DNA from: Salegentibacter sp. | GTDB taxonomy: Bacteria > Bacteroidota > Bacteroidia > Flavobacteriales > Flavobacteriaceae | Assembly: GCA_024635815.1 (NCBI GenBank) | Contig: JAGXIG010000100.1 | Location: 1 to 5,046, forward strand | Direction: 5' to 3' | DNA: 5,046 nucleotides | Part shown: in pieces, positions 1 through 5,046 of the stretch | How the letters are laid out: every line of letters begins with the position of its first letter | Position numbering within the stretch: position 1 is the first letter of the stretch | Notes under the pieces: generated by a model | The model's database searches: none | Told to the model about the DNA's origin: nothing | The model's input: the letters and a program-made list of their open reading frames with translations, nothing else | Position numbers and translations under genes: made by a program

Positions 1-223
1 CCTGGGATTTTCCGTAGTTTCTATTGAATTTAATTCCCTTAACCGCCTGGTCGTTCTCTACCAGGGCTTCAATGGTTTTCCAGGACTCGTCTGTACTACC
101 GTCGTCAATAAAAATGATTTCGTATGAAAAGGAATTGGATCGCATTACTTTTGCGATCCAATTATACAATTCAGTTAAAGATTGTTCCTCGTTTAAAAGA
201 GGAATAACGACGGAAATCTGCAT
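1..223 (-). CDS. Family 2 glycosyltransferase, N-terminal part (cut by left edge)
   Basis: This leftward gene begins with ATG at 223-221, and its first 74 codons are visible before the window ends. The reading opens with the GT2 strand VVIPLLNEE (residues 5-13), which binds the nucleotide. It continues to FIDDGSTDES (38-47), whose paired Asp (40-41) belong to the nucleotide-sugar site, and then FNRNYGKSQ (66-74). This order is typical of the dolichyl/undecaprenyl-phosphate sugar transferase branch (DPM1/GtrB-like) of GT-A enzymes, which load a sugar onto a polyprenyl phosphate at the inner membrane. The donor, the acceptor and any C-terminal membrane helices lie outside the window, so substrate is unknown. 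The gene starts 10 bases after the DUF4199 stop and is probably co-transcribed with it. The family call is firm; the polyprenol role is inferred from motif resemblance. Confidence 0.9.
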   Translation of the reverse strand, partial: MQISVVIPLLNEEQSLTELYNWIAKVMRSNSFSYEIIFIDDGSTDESWKTIEALVENDQAVKGIKFNRNYGKSQ

Positions 224-233
224 TATTTTATTT

Positions 234-752
234 CTATTGATGTGCTGGATTTTCTCTTTTTAGAATTAACCCTGTAATTAATGATATTATAAATCCGAAA
301 AATAAACTTCCTACCAAAGCCATAGTGGCAAAAAACCAGGGGCTGGTAAACATTTTTGTCATTTCCAGAGCCTGAGATTGCTGAGATTCAGGTATACCTT
401 GTTCTGTCATTTGCAAAACTGCTTCATCATACATTATTTCTGAATACTCAGGATATACAAAGCTATAATGAATAAAGGAATAAATTGCAGTAATTACTCC
501 GCTTATTACGGCTACAGCCAAACCAACTTTTAAGGCTTCCTTAAGGCTTAGAAAGCCATTATTATTTTGCTTGAATTTTTTAATCGCTAAAACAAAAATA
601 GCAATTGAGACAAGAGCGTTTATAACTCCAACTATCCAGTTATCCTGAGCTACATTAAAAGCATAAATGAGAACGAGAACTAAGATAGAGTAAATTGCAA
701 GAACCATCCCATAAGGATAGGCAACCGATTTGACTGAAGTAGAATTTTCCAT
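234..752 (-). CDS. DUF4199 family four-helix membrane protein
   Basis: This is a 172-residue inner-membrane protein with no assigned function. Four hydrophobic segments can be read at about residues 12-33, 40-57, 76-97 and 139-164. A basic turn (KKFK, 58-61) follows helix 2. The stretch LSLKEALKVG (68-77) before helix 3 resembles the hallmark of DUF4199 proteins, which are common in Bacteroidota. A polar loop of about 40 residues (98-138), rich in Glu and Gln, lies between helices 3 and 4 on the opposite side of the membrane from the basic turn. The ATG at 752-750 is preceded by an A-rich leader and a good -7 promoter element. It is the first gene of a leftward unit with the glycosyltransferase 10 bases downstream. 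That link suggests a role in envelope glycan assembly or lipid-linked sugar handling, but this rests on context only. Confidence 0.85.
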   Translation of the reverse strand: MENSTSVKSVAYPYGMVLAIYSILVLVLIYAFNVAQDNWIVGVINALVSIAIFVLAIKKFKQNNNGFLSLKEALKVGLAVAVISGVITAIYSFIHYSFVYPEYSEIMYDEAVLQMTEQGIPESQQSQALEMTKMFTSPWFFATMALVGSLFFGFIISLITGLILKRENPAHQ

Positions 753-773
753 ATTTTTGTGATTGTTTAGTTA

Positions 774-783
774 TAACCGGTTA
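774..783. promoter_or_regulatory. Perfect 10-bp palindrome at the DUF4199 transcription start
   Basis: TAACCGGTTA reads the same on both strands. It lies just downstream of the leftward -7 element (789-796), so it covers the likely first transcribed bases of the DUF4199 mRNA. The position would suit an operator, but a 10-bp palindrome can occur by chance and no regulator is visible nearby. Confidence 0.25.
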
Positions 784-788
784 GTAAG

Positions 789-796
789 CAAATATA
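789..796 (-). promoter_or_regulatory. Bacteroidota -7 promoter element for the DUF4199-glycosyltransferase unit
   Basis: On the minus strand this reads TATATTTG, an exact match to TAnnTTTG, the -7 element used by the Bacteroidota primary sigma factor. It lies 36 bases upstream of the DUF4199 ATG, giving a leader of roughly 30 bases. No clear TTG -33 element is found at the usual spacing; the nearest candidate is CTG (813-815) at 16 bases. Confidence 0.55.
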
Positions 797-843
797 ACAA
801 AACGTTACATTGCAGAAGAATTAAAAATAATTTTGACTATCCC

Positions 844-873
844 TTGTTTTTGTAATTGAATTACTTAAATTTG
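844..873 (+). promoter_or_regulatory. Bacteroidota -33/-7 promoter of rpmE2
   Basis: TTG at 844-846 and TAAATTTG at 866-873 are separated by 19 bases, an excellent match to the Bacteroidota consensus. Transcription should begin around 878-881 and leave a leader of about 22 A-rich bases before the L31 ATG at 902. The leader is too short to hold a structured autoregulatory site. Confidence 0.8.
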
Positions 874-901
874 CACCTCGAAAATTAAAAGAACTAAAGC
901 G

Positions 902-1153
902 ATGAAGCAGGGAATCCATCCGGAAAATTATAGATTGGTAGCATTTAAAGATATGTCTAACGAAGATGTATTTATTACCAAATCTACCGCGAACACTAAA
1001 GAAACTATTGAAGTAGAAGGTACAGAGTATCCACTTATCAAGTTGGAGATATCAAGAACTTCTCACCCATACTACACCGGGCAAACCAAATTGGTTGATA
1101 GCGCTGGTCGTATTGACAAGTTTAAAAACAAGTACAAGAAATTTGCAAAATAA
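902..1153 (+). CDS. rpmE2: Type B 50S ribosomal protein L31
   Basis: This 83-residue protein is the bL31 subunit of the large ribosomal subunit, which bridges the central protuberance to the 30S head. The N-terminus [17 protein letters not shown] and the later [11 protein letters not shown] (51-61) followed by [16 protein letters not shown] (66-81) are the type B signature, and the length is normal for that class. There is no cysteine anywhere in the protein. It therefore lacks the zinc-binding Cys motif of type A L31 and is the zinc-independent form. In proteobacteria and firmicutes type B copies are often induced under zinc starvation. In Bacteroidota this form is usually the ordinary housekeeping L31, and the strong constitutive-looking promoter with no visible Zur-like palindrome fits that. 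It forms a single-gene unit closed by the terminator at 1176-1207. Confidence 0.97.
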   Translation: MKQGIHPENYRLVAFKDMSNEDVFITKSTANTKETIEVEGTEYPLIKLEISRTSHPYYTGQTKLVDSAGRIDKFKNKYKKFAK

Positions 1154-1175
1154 TTTTTTTGGTTTATATAATATC

Positions 1176-1207
1176 AAAAAGTCGTCTTTTTAAGGCGACT
1201 TTTTTTT
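1176..1207 (+). terminator. Intrinsic terminator after rpmE2
   Basis: GTCGTCTT (1181-1188) pairs with AAGGCGAC (1192-1199) through one G-U wobble across a TTT loop. A run of five A (1176-1180) extends the stem against the start of an eight-T tract (1200-1207). The result is a 13-bp hairpin ending in T residues, 22 bases after the L31 stop. The A run on the left would give a short U tract on the other strand, but no leftward gene enters from the right. Confidence 0.9.
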
Positions 1208-1336
1208 GTGCAATTTTTTAAAAATTCAATTAGGAGTTTTGAGTTAAGCTTTCTTAACGTTCTAAAATTGTCTTCTATTTTCAACTTAAAGTCCGGTAAA
1301 CTTGCTTCAAGGCAGTTTATTTGTATTTTTGATCCC
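1208..1336. other. Intergenic spacer with a small inverted repeat
   Basis: This AT-rich spacer lies between the L31 terminator and the GlmU-like gene's promoter. It contains GTTAAG (1243-1248) and CTTAAC (1253-1258) around a CTTT loop, and a near-palindromic T/A tract at 1212-1226. TAAACTTG at 1297-1304 is a one-mismatch -7 element without a well-placed TTG. No gene, RNA or convincing regulatory site is seen. Confidence 0.4.
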
Positions 1337-1344
1337 TAAATTTG
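1337..1344 (+). promoter_or_regulatory. -7 promoter element placed for a leaderless mRNA
   Basis: TAAATTTG is an exact TAnnTTTG match ending only five bases before the ATG at 1350. Initiation at the normal distance from this element would fall at or within a base or two of the start codon, so the transcript would have essentially no 5' leader. The -33 side is weak: TTTG (1320-1323) is 13 bases away, and TTTA (1316-1319) is 17 bases away but imperfect. Confidence 0.55.
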
Positions 1345-1349
1345 TGCGG

Positions 1350-2522
1350 ATGAATTATATATTATTTGACGGTTCTGGCAGGAACCGCTTACTCCCTTTT
1401 ACCTTTACACGGCCAGTAGCCGATATTAGAGTTGGAATTCTTACAATTCGGGAAAAATGGGAATTACTTTTAAAATCTACCACTTCTACAGTTACAGAAG
1501 ATTATTTAGCCGAAAAATGGCCTATGGTAGAGCTGGAAGAAAATGTGATGATCAATGCTTCCCTTTTACCGAATTCTGAATTTTTACAGCAAATAAAAAA
1601 CCTGAAACCCAACCAGGCGATTTTTAATCAAGAAGATATTGTCGCTTTTCACGCTTACGAAGATCAGGAAGTAGCTTTAGATGATTATGAACAAATAGAA
1701 TTGGCCGAAGGAGTAATTCAAATAAATAATTCCTGGGATATTTTTTCTAAAAATGGGGAAGCAATAGAAGCCGATTTTGAACTATTAACAAGGGATCGAC
1801 AATCACAACCTATTCACGAATCTAATTACGTAAAAAATCCCGAACGAATTTTCCTTGAAGAAGGTGCCGAAGTAGAGAATTGCTCATTAAACGCTTCCAC
1901 CGGGCCAATTTACATTGGGAGAAATGCAAAAGTGCTGGAAGGAAGTCTTATTAAAGGTGCTCTCACGGTTTGTGAAGGTGCTTTGGTGAAAATGGGTGCG
2001 AAAATTTACGGTCCCACCACCTTAGGCCCCGGATGTCGCGGTGGAGGCGAGATAAACAACGCTGTGATGTTCGAGAATTCTAATAAAGGTCATGACGGTT
2101 ATTTAGGAAATTCGGTTTTAGGAGCATGGTGCAATCTTGGTGCCGATACTAATAATTCTAACCTGAAAAATAATTATGCTGAAGTCCGTATCTGGGATTA
2201 TGAAACCGAAGGTTTCGCTAAAACCGGACTGCAGTTTTGCGGATTAATGATGGGCGACCATAGTAAATGCGGAATAAATACGATGTTTAACACAGGAACC
2301 GTAGTGGGGGTAAGTGCGAATATCTTTGGCGCAGGATTTCCACGGAATTTTGTACCTAGTTTCAGTTGGGGCGGCAGCGCGGGGATGACAACTTATAAAA
2401 CCCAAAAAGCCTTTGAAGTAGCTGAAATCGTGATGAAACGTCGAAATATTGAATTTTCAGAAGAAGACAAAAAAATACTGGAACACGTTTTTGAAGAAAC
2501 CAGTAAGTGGAGGAGAGGTTAG
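1350..2522 (+). CDS. GlmU family (alternative Bacteroidota type) sugar nucleotidyltransferase/acyltransferase-like protein
   Basis: This is a 390-residue two-part protein. Residues 1-160 are a shortened nucleotidyltransferase-like domain, opening with FDGSGRNRLLPFTFTRPV (6-23). The pattern recalls the GxGTRLxPLTxxxPK loop of sugar-nucleotide pyrophosphorylases, but Asn12 replaces the Thr and Val23 the Lys. Residues about 165-350 form a left-handed beta-helix. There, GHDGYLG (247-253) and CNLGA (261-265) align with the GlmU acetyltransferase site: His248, Tyr251 and Asn262 correspond to E. coli His363, Tyr366 and Asn377, while Lys351 is Asn236 here. Canonical GlmU makes UDP-GlcNAc from glucosamine-1-phosphate, and this subfamily (TIGR03991-like) is predicted to do similar work in Bacteroidota. 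The true substrate is inferred. ATG 1350 is preferred to the upstream in-frame TTG at 1302, because the promoter element lies between them and family members begin near MNYILFD. Confidence 0.88.
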   Translation: MNYILFDGSGRNRLLPFTFTRPVADIRVGILTIREKWELLLKSTTSTVTEDYLAEKWPMVELEENVMINASLLPNSEFLQQIKNLKPNQAIFNQEDIVAFHAYEDQEVALDDYEQIELAEGVIQINNSWDIFSKNGEAIEADFELLTRDRQSQPIHESNYVKNPERIFLEEGAEVENCSLNASTGPIYIGRNAKVLEGSLIKGALTVCEGALVKMGAKIYGPTTLGPGCRGGGEINNAVMFENSNKGHDGYLGNSVLGAWCNLGADTNNSNLKNNYAEVRIWDYETEGFAKTGLQFCGLMMGDHSKCGINTMFNTGTVVGVSANIFGAGFPRNFVPSFSWGGSAGMTTYKTQKAFEVAEIVMKRRNIEFSEEDKKILEHVFEETSKWRRG

Positions 2523-2550
2523 TTTATAAAAACATCACTTTCCAAAAGAT

Positions 2551-2692
2551 TAAAAATAGAGGCTATCTGAAATATCTTTAGCCCGTCATCCTGAATTTAT
2601 TTCAGGATCTAAGCTGTTTCAATTGTACATGCTAGAAGCTGAAACAAGTTCAGCTTGACGAAAATTAGATACTTCAAATAGCCTTTTATTTT
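2551..2692. repeat. Paired-hairpin inverted repeat (REP/MITE-like) in a convergent gap
   Basis: Two arms form a long imperfect palindrome. GGCTAT (2561-2566) pairs with ATAGCC (2678-2683), TGAA (2568-2571) with TTCA (2673-2676), TATCT (2573-2577) with AGATA (2667-2671), and CGTCA (2584-2588) with TGACG (2656-2660). Within each arm is a tight hairpin: CCTGAA/TTCAGG (2590-2595 with 2601-2606) and AAGCTGAA/TTCAGCTT (2636-2643 with 2649-2656), each with a five-base loop. The core resembles the 'GTCATnCTGAAnTTGTTTCAGnATCT' repeat that I recall being dispersed in flavobacterial genomes. There is no open frame, no transposase and no obvious target duplication. T-rich flanks on both strands (plus side 2684-2696, minus side 2560-2551) would let it terminate the GlmU-like and M23 transcripts alike. 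Confidence 0.75.
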
Positions 2693-2718
2693 CTTTCAAT
2701 AAAAACTTACTTCTGTTT

Positions 2719-4410
2719 TTAAGAATCCTTCCTAAAAAATGTAGCTTCATAGGTATTGCTGTTACCAACATTGTCGGTTACAATTACTTTCAGCTGATTT
2801 TCGGTTTCAGTTACAACACCATCGCTAAAATCATGGGTTAGCGTGTTATTTTTATATTCATATTCCATCAGAATAAACTTTCCGTTTACCGTTGCGCGGT
2901 AGCTTTTAATTCCGGAGAGATCATCGCTTATTTTTATCTGTAAAGTGCTGTTGCTGGAAATCCACTGTCCATCGCTGAAGTTCGTAGGCCATATTTTTGG
3001 CGGAGTAACATCTGATGCCAACGTGTATTCCCCGAAAGTTCTTGTGGCGGTAGTAAAACGCTTAGCTTTTTTATAGGTAGAAGAATAATTCGGTTTACCA
3101 TAACGCAATCTGGCGATAAAAAGCTTTTCTTTTTCTTCAGGAGAATATTCGCTTACATCAAATCCTATAGTTATATTTTTAAGAAGTGGGGTGTGATCGT
3201 TATGAACTTTCACTTTATCTTCTCCAAATTCAATATCAAGATAAGTGTCTTTGTAAAGACTTCCTGTTGGTATATAAACGTCCATTCCATTGGCTTCCGC
3301 AGCAAAAGGCTGGTTCGCCTGAGCAAAATAATCAGTTTTTTCTTCTTTTTTAGGAGGAATATCACTTCGCTGCATTCCCTGGATAGGAATTCTTATTACG
3401 CGCTCGTTTCCGGCAAAGTCGCTCACTTTTATCGTGTAATTATAATTGAGACTATCCTGAATATTAAGTTCACCTTTATTCAGCACATCTTCATAGAGGC
3501 TTAGCGGATTCCCATTTTCAACAAAAAGTTTTTGAATACGTTTTCTGTTTTTACTGTAATATTCATAATCGATAAGCTGATTAAGATGACGACTTTCAGC
3601 AAAAGAAAACCGCTTAAAGGGTAAAGTGAATACACGGTCGCCATTTAGCTCAGCTTCAATTTGATAGACTCCATTTCTGTTTGGTGCTCCATCTTGCTGA
3701 TCTACTGATGAAACCCCAAAACCAATATTTCCACAAGCATCTATTTCACTGGCAATATAACTTCCGTCCTCTAGAGGGGTAAGATTAATTTTTTGTCGCT
3801 CCCGTGAATTATTTACGTGTGCTTCTGCATCCAGCGGATAGGCATATAATCCATCTATAATCGGGGCGCGGCTATCATTAATATTTATTCCGAAAAGTTT
3901 TGGATTCATAGGCCGCTGACTGCCATCTCTAATTTCAAAATGGAGGTGAGGGCCACCGCTGCCACCTGTGTTTCCGCTAAAAGCTACAAGTTCATTGGCT
4001 TCTATCGGTAGTTCCCCGGCTTCGGGAAAAAGTTCTATTTCATATGTTTCATTTGCATATTGCCTTTTCTTGATATAGGCTTCAATTTCAGGTGAAAATT
4101 TTTTTAAATGGGCATATACCGTGGTGTATCCGTTAGGATGCTGCACATAAAGCGCTTTTCCGTAGCCATAATGCTGAATATTGATTCGGCTTACAAAACC
4201 TTTTGCCGAAGCTAGCACATTTAGTCCCTGCCTTTGTTGAGTTTTAATATCCAAGCCGCTGTGAAAATGGTTAGAGCGCAGTTCGCCAAAAGTACCCGAT
4301 AATACAAGAGGCACCTCAAGCGGTTTTTGAAAATAATCTTGCGGAACCTGTGGCTGGGCGAAGATTGTAGTACTAATAAATAAAAGAAAAACAACTAAAG
4401 TAGATTTCAT
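2719..4410 (-). CDS. Secreted M23 family peptidoglycan metallopeptidase
   Basis: This 563-residue zinc endopeptidase is predicted to cut peptide cross-bridges of peptidoglycan in the periplasm. Residues 1-19 are a signal peptide: Lys2, then a hydrophobic run, then a likely cut near IFA-Q. The LytM-type catalytic domain spans about 30-172. HFHSGLD (48-54) gives zinc ligands His50 and Asp54, YAHL (99-102) gives His101, and GPHLHFEIRDG (153-163) gives His155 and zinc ligand His157, so the active site is complete. Residues 173-563 are a long beta-rich extension with Ig-like signatures, DFAGN (331-335), DDLSGI (496-501) and DNVGN (546-550), probably for substrate or envelope binding. No lipobox Cys, membrane helix or sorting tail is seen. 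The length suits the Bacteroidota form. It is transcribed away from the zapA operon across a shared promoter region, so a role in septal or growth-related wall remodelling is possible but unproven. Confidence 0.93.
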   Translation of the reverse strand: MKSTLVVFLLFISTTIFAQPQVPQDYFQKPLEVPLVLSGTFGELRSNHFHSGLDIKTQQRQGLNVLASAKGFVSRINIQHYGYGKALYVQHPNGYTTVYAHLKKFSPEIEAYIKKRQYANETYEIELFPEAGELPIEANELVAFSGNTGGSGGPHLHFEIRDGSQRPMNPKLFGININDSRAPIIDGLYAYPLDAEAHVNNSRERQKINLTPLEDGSYIASEIDACGNIGFGVSSVDQQDGAPNRNGVYQIEAELNGDRVFTLPFKRFSFAESRHLNQLIDYEYYSKNRKRIQKLFVENGNPLSLYEDVLNKGELNIQDSLNYNYTIKVSDFAGNERVIRIPIQGMQRSDIPPKKEEKTDYFAQANQPFAAEANGMDVYIPTGSLYKDTYLDIEFGEDKVKVHNDHTPLLKNITIGFDVSEYSPEEKEKLFIARLRYGKPNYSSTYKKAKRFTTATRTFGEYTLASDVTPPKIWPTNFSDGQWISSNSTLQIKISDDLSGIKSYRATVNGKFILMEYEYKNNTLTHDFSDGVVTETENQLKVIVTDNVGNSNTYEATFFRKDS

Positions 4411-4442
4411 ATAAATTTTTTATTTGGGGTCTAACCGAGCTG

Positions 4443-4450
4443 TAAAGTTA
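4443..4450 (-). promoter_or_regulatory. Possible -7 element for the M23 peptidase gene
   Basis: On the minus strand this reads TAACTTTA, one mismatch (final base) from TAnnTTTG, 32 bases upstream of the M23 ATG. A TTG lies only 13 bases further upstream, shorter than usual spacing. It is the best candidate in the gap but a weak one. Confidence 0.35.
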
Positions 4451-4536
4451 ATTAAAGTTTAACCAAAAATTAAAGCCTTAGTGCTTAGAAACTTAGCAAT
4501 AGTCTTGCCGATTTTTAAAAATAGAAGAAAAAACAA

Positions 4537-4567
4537 TTGGCATATTAGAGCGCGAATGTTAACTTTG
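4537..4567 (+). promoter_or_regulatory. Bacteroidota -33/-7 promoter of the coiled-coil/zapA operon
   Basis: TTG at 4537-4539 and TAACTTTG at 4560-4567 are 20 bases apart, a full consensus match. Transcription should start near 4572-4575, giving a leader of about 20 bases to the ATG at 4595. The promoter supports the ATG at 4595 as the first start of the operon. Confidence 0.75.
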
Positions 4568-4594
4568 TGGGGATAAGCATTACATTTGGCTTTT

Positions 4595-4885
4595 ATGAGT
4601 GAATTGACAGAAATCGTTGATAGCCTTGAAAATAGGATTAGTAAACTGCTTCATAAGTATGAAAATTTAAAGCAGAATCAAAGTTCTTTAGAGGAAGAAA
4701 TGACAGCTGTTAAAGAGGAAAATCTTAGATTAACTCAACAACTTGAAGGTTTTAACCAGCAAGTTCAAAACCTTAAAGCCGCCAATGCAATGCTGGGCAG
4801 TACCGAATTCAAAACAGAGACTAAGCTTAAATTAAATAGCTTAATAAGAGAAATTGATCAATGTATCGTTCAATTATCTGAATAA
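4595..4885 (+). CDS. Small coiled-coil protein upstream of ZapA
   Basis: This 96-residue cytoplasmic protein has no signal peptide and no membrane segment. Residues 4-64 form one unbroken heptad series. One core position (11, 18, 25, 32, 39, 46, 53, 60) is always Leu, Val or Phe. The other (8, 15, 22, 29, 36, 43, 50, 57, 64) is V, I, Y, Q, M, N, L, V, N. A short break (about 65-72) precedes a second helix ending REIDQCIVQLSE (85-96), which I recall as a conserved tail in Bacteroidota homologues. It ends 5 bases before zapA, so the two are surely co-transcribed and probably translationally coupled. The setting suggests a ZapA partner, comparable in kind to ZapB or to the small coiled-coil protein found before zapA in some gammaproteobacteria; this is inference. 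ATG 4595 is preferred to the in-frame TTG at 4586. Confidence 0.85.
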   Translation: MSELTEIVDSLENRISKLLHKYENLKQNQSSLEEEMTAVKEENLRLTQQLEGFNQQVQNLKAANAMLGSTEFKTETKLKLNSLIREIDQCIVQLSE

Positions 4886-4890
4886 CAAAT

Positions 4891-5046
4891 ATGGCCGATA
4901 AACTTAAAATAAAACTTTCTATTGCAGATCGTGTGTATCCTTTAACCATTAATCCACAACAGGAAGAAGGTTTACGCAAGGCAGCAAAGAAAATTGAGGC
5001 TATGATTAAGCAATTTGAGCAAAGTTATGCCGTAAGGGATAAGCAG
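4891..5046 (+). CDS. zapA: Cell division protein ZapA, N-terminal part (cut by right edge)
   Basis: The first 52 codons are visible and run off the window. The reading MADKLKIKLSIADRVYPLTI (1-20) is the N-terminal beta strand pair of ZapA. It is followed by EEGLRKAAKKIEAMIKQFEQSYAVRDKQ (25-52), the start of the long alpha helix that builds the ZapA tetramer. The usual protein is around 95-100 residues, so about half is present. ZapA binds and cross-links FtsZ filaments, stabilising the Z ring at midcell. It is the second gene of the operon, 5 bases after the coiled-coil gene's stop, with no promoter of its own. In many Bacteroidota I recall 6S RNA and the RNase Y gene following zapA, but that lies outside this window. 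Confidence 0.92.
   Translation, partial: MADKLKIKLSIADRVYPLTINPQQEEGLRKAAKKIEAMIKQFEQSYAVRDKQ

Noticed and set aside
24..263. Open frame of 79 codons on the plus strand
   Set aside because: It lies antisense to the glycosyltransferase, whose motifs are unmistakable, and its own translation shows no family features or promoter.
1243..1258. GTTAAG/CTTAAC hairpin as a second terminator or regulatory RNA
   Set aside because: The stem is only six AT-rich pairs with no following T tract, and such matches are expected by chance in this composition.
1302..1349. TTG start giving 16 extra residues to the GlmU-like protein
   Set aside because: The -7 promoter element sits between this TTG and ATG 1350, and the protein family starts near MNYILFD.
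2551..2692. CRISPR or transposon end
   Set aside because: There is one inverted pair rather than regularly spaced direct repeats, no transposase frame and no clear target-site duplication.
3193..3504. Open frame of 103 codons on the plus strand
   Set aside because: It is entirely antisense within the M23 peptidase gene and has a composition typical of a shadow frame, with long Phe runs.
4586..4594. TTG start three codons before the coiled-coil protein
   Set aside because: ATG 4595 fits better; the TTG adds only MAF and there is no ribosome binding site favouring it.
4886..5046. 6S RNA gene after zapA
   Set aside because: In related genomes it would follow zapA, but the window ends inside the gene, so nothing can be seen.

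Overview
The window looks like core chromosome of a marine-type Flavobacteriaceae (Bacteroidota). Four things point there. The DNA is AT-rich. Promoters follow the Bacteroidota form (TTG, about 19-20 bases, then TAnnTTTG) and starts lack strong Shine-Dalgarno sequences. Several families are typical of the phylum: DUF4199, the alternative 'GlmU family' sugar nucleotidyltransferase, zinc-free type B L31, and a long secreted M23 peptidase. An intergenic hairpin repeat of a type I recall from flavobacterial genomes is also present. The genus cannot be fixed from this piece.

Layout. Positions 1-752 carry a leftward pair: a DUF4199 membrane protein followed 10 bases later by a family 2 glycosyltransferase that runs off the left edge. 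A divergent promoter region (753-901) separates this pair from rightward rpmE2 (type B L31), which ends in a strong intrinsic terminator (1176-1207). Next comes the rightward GlmU-like gene (1350-2522), whose promoter element lies so close to the ATG that the mRNA is probably leaderless. The convergent gap 2523-2718 holds a paired-hairpin inverted repeat that probably terminates transcription from both sides. The leftward M23 peptidase (2719-4410) follows. A second divergent promoter region (4411-4594) leads into a rightward operon of a 96-residue coiled-coil protein and zapA, which is cut by the right edge.

Functionally the window gathers envelope and division genes around a ribosomal protein gene: a polyprenol-type glycosyltransferase, a predicted amino-sugar nucleotide enzyme, a secreted peptidoglycan hydrolase, and the FtsZ-ring factor ZapA with a probable partner. 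No mobile element with a transposase, CRISPR array, tRNA, rRNA or defence system is visible, and no gap between genes exceeds 200 bases. The least explained items are the repeat, in which base changes preserve each small hairpin rather than the long palindrome; the coiled-coil protein paired with ZapA; and the GlmU-like enzyme with altered active-site positions.
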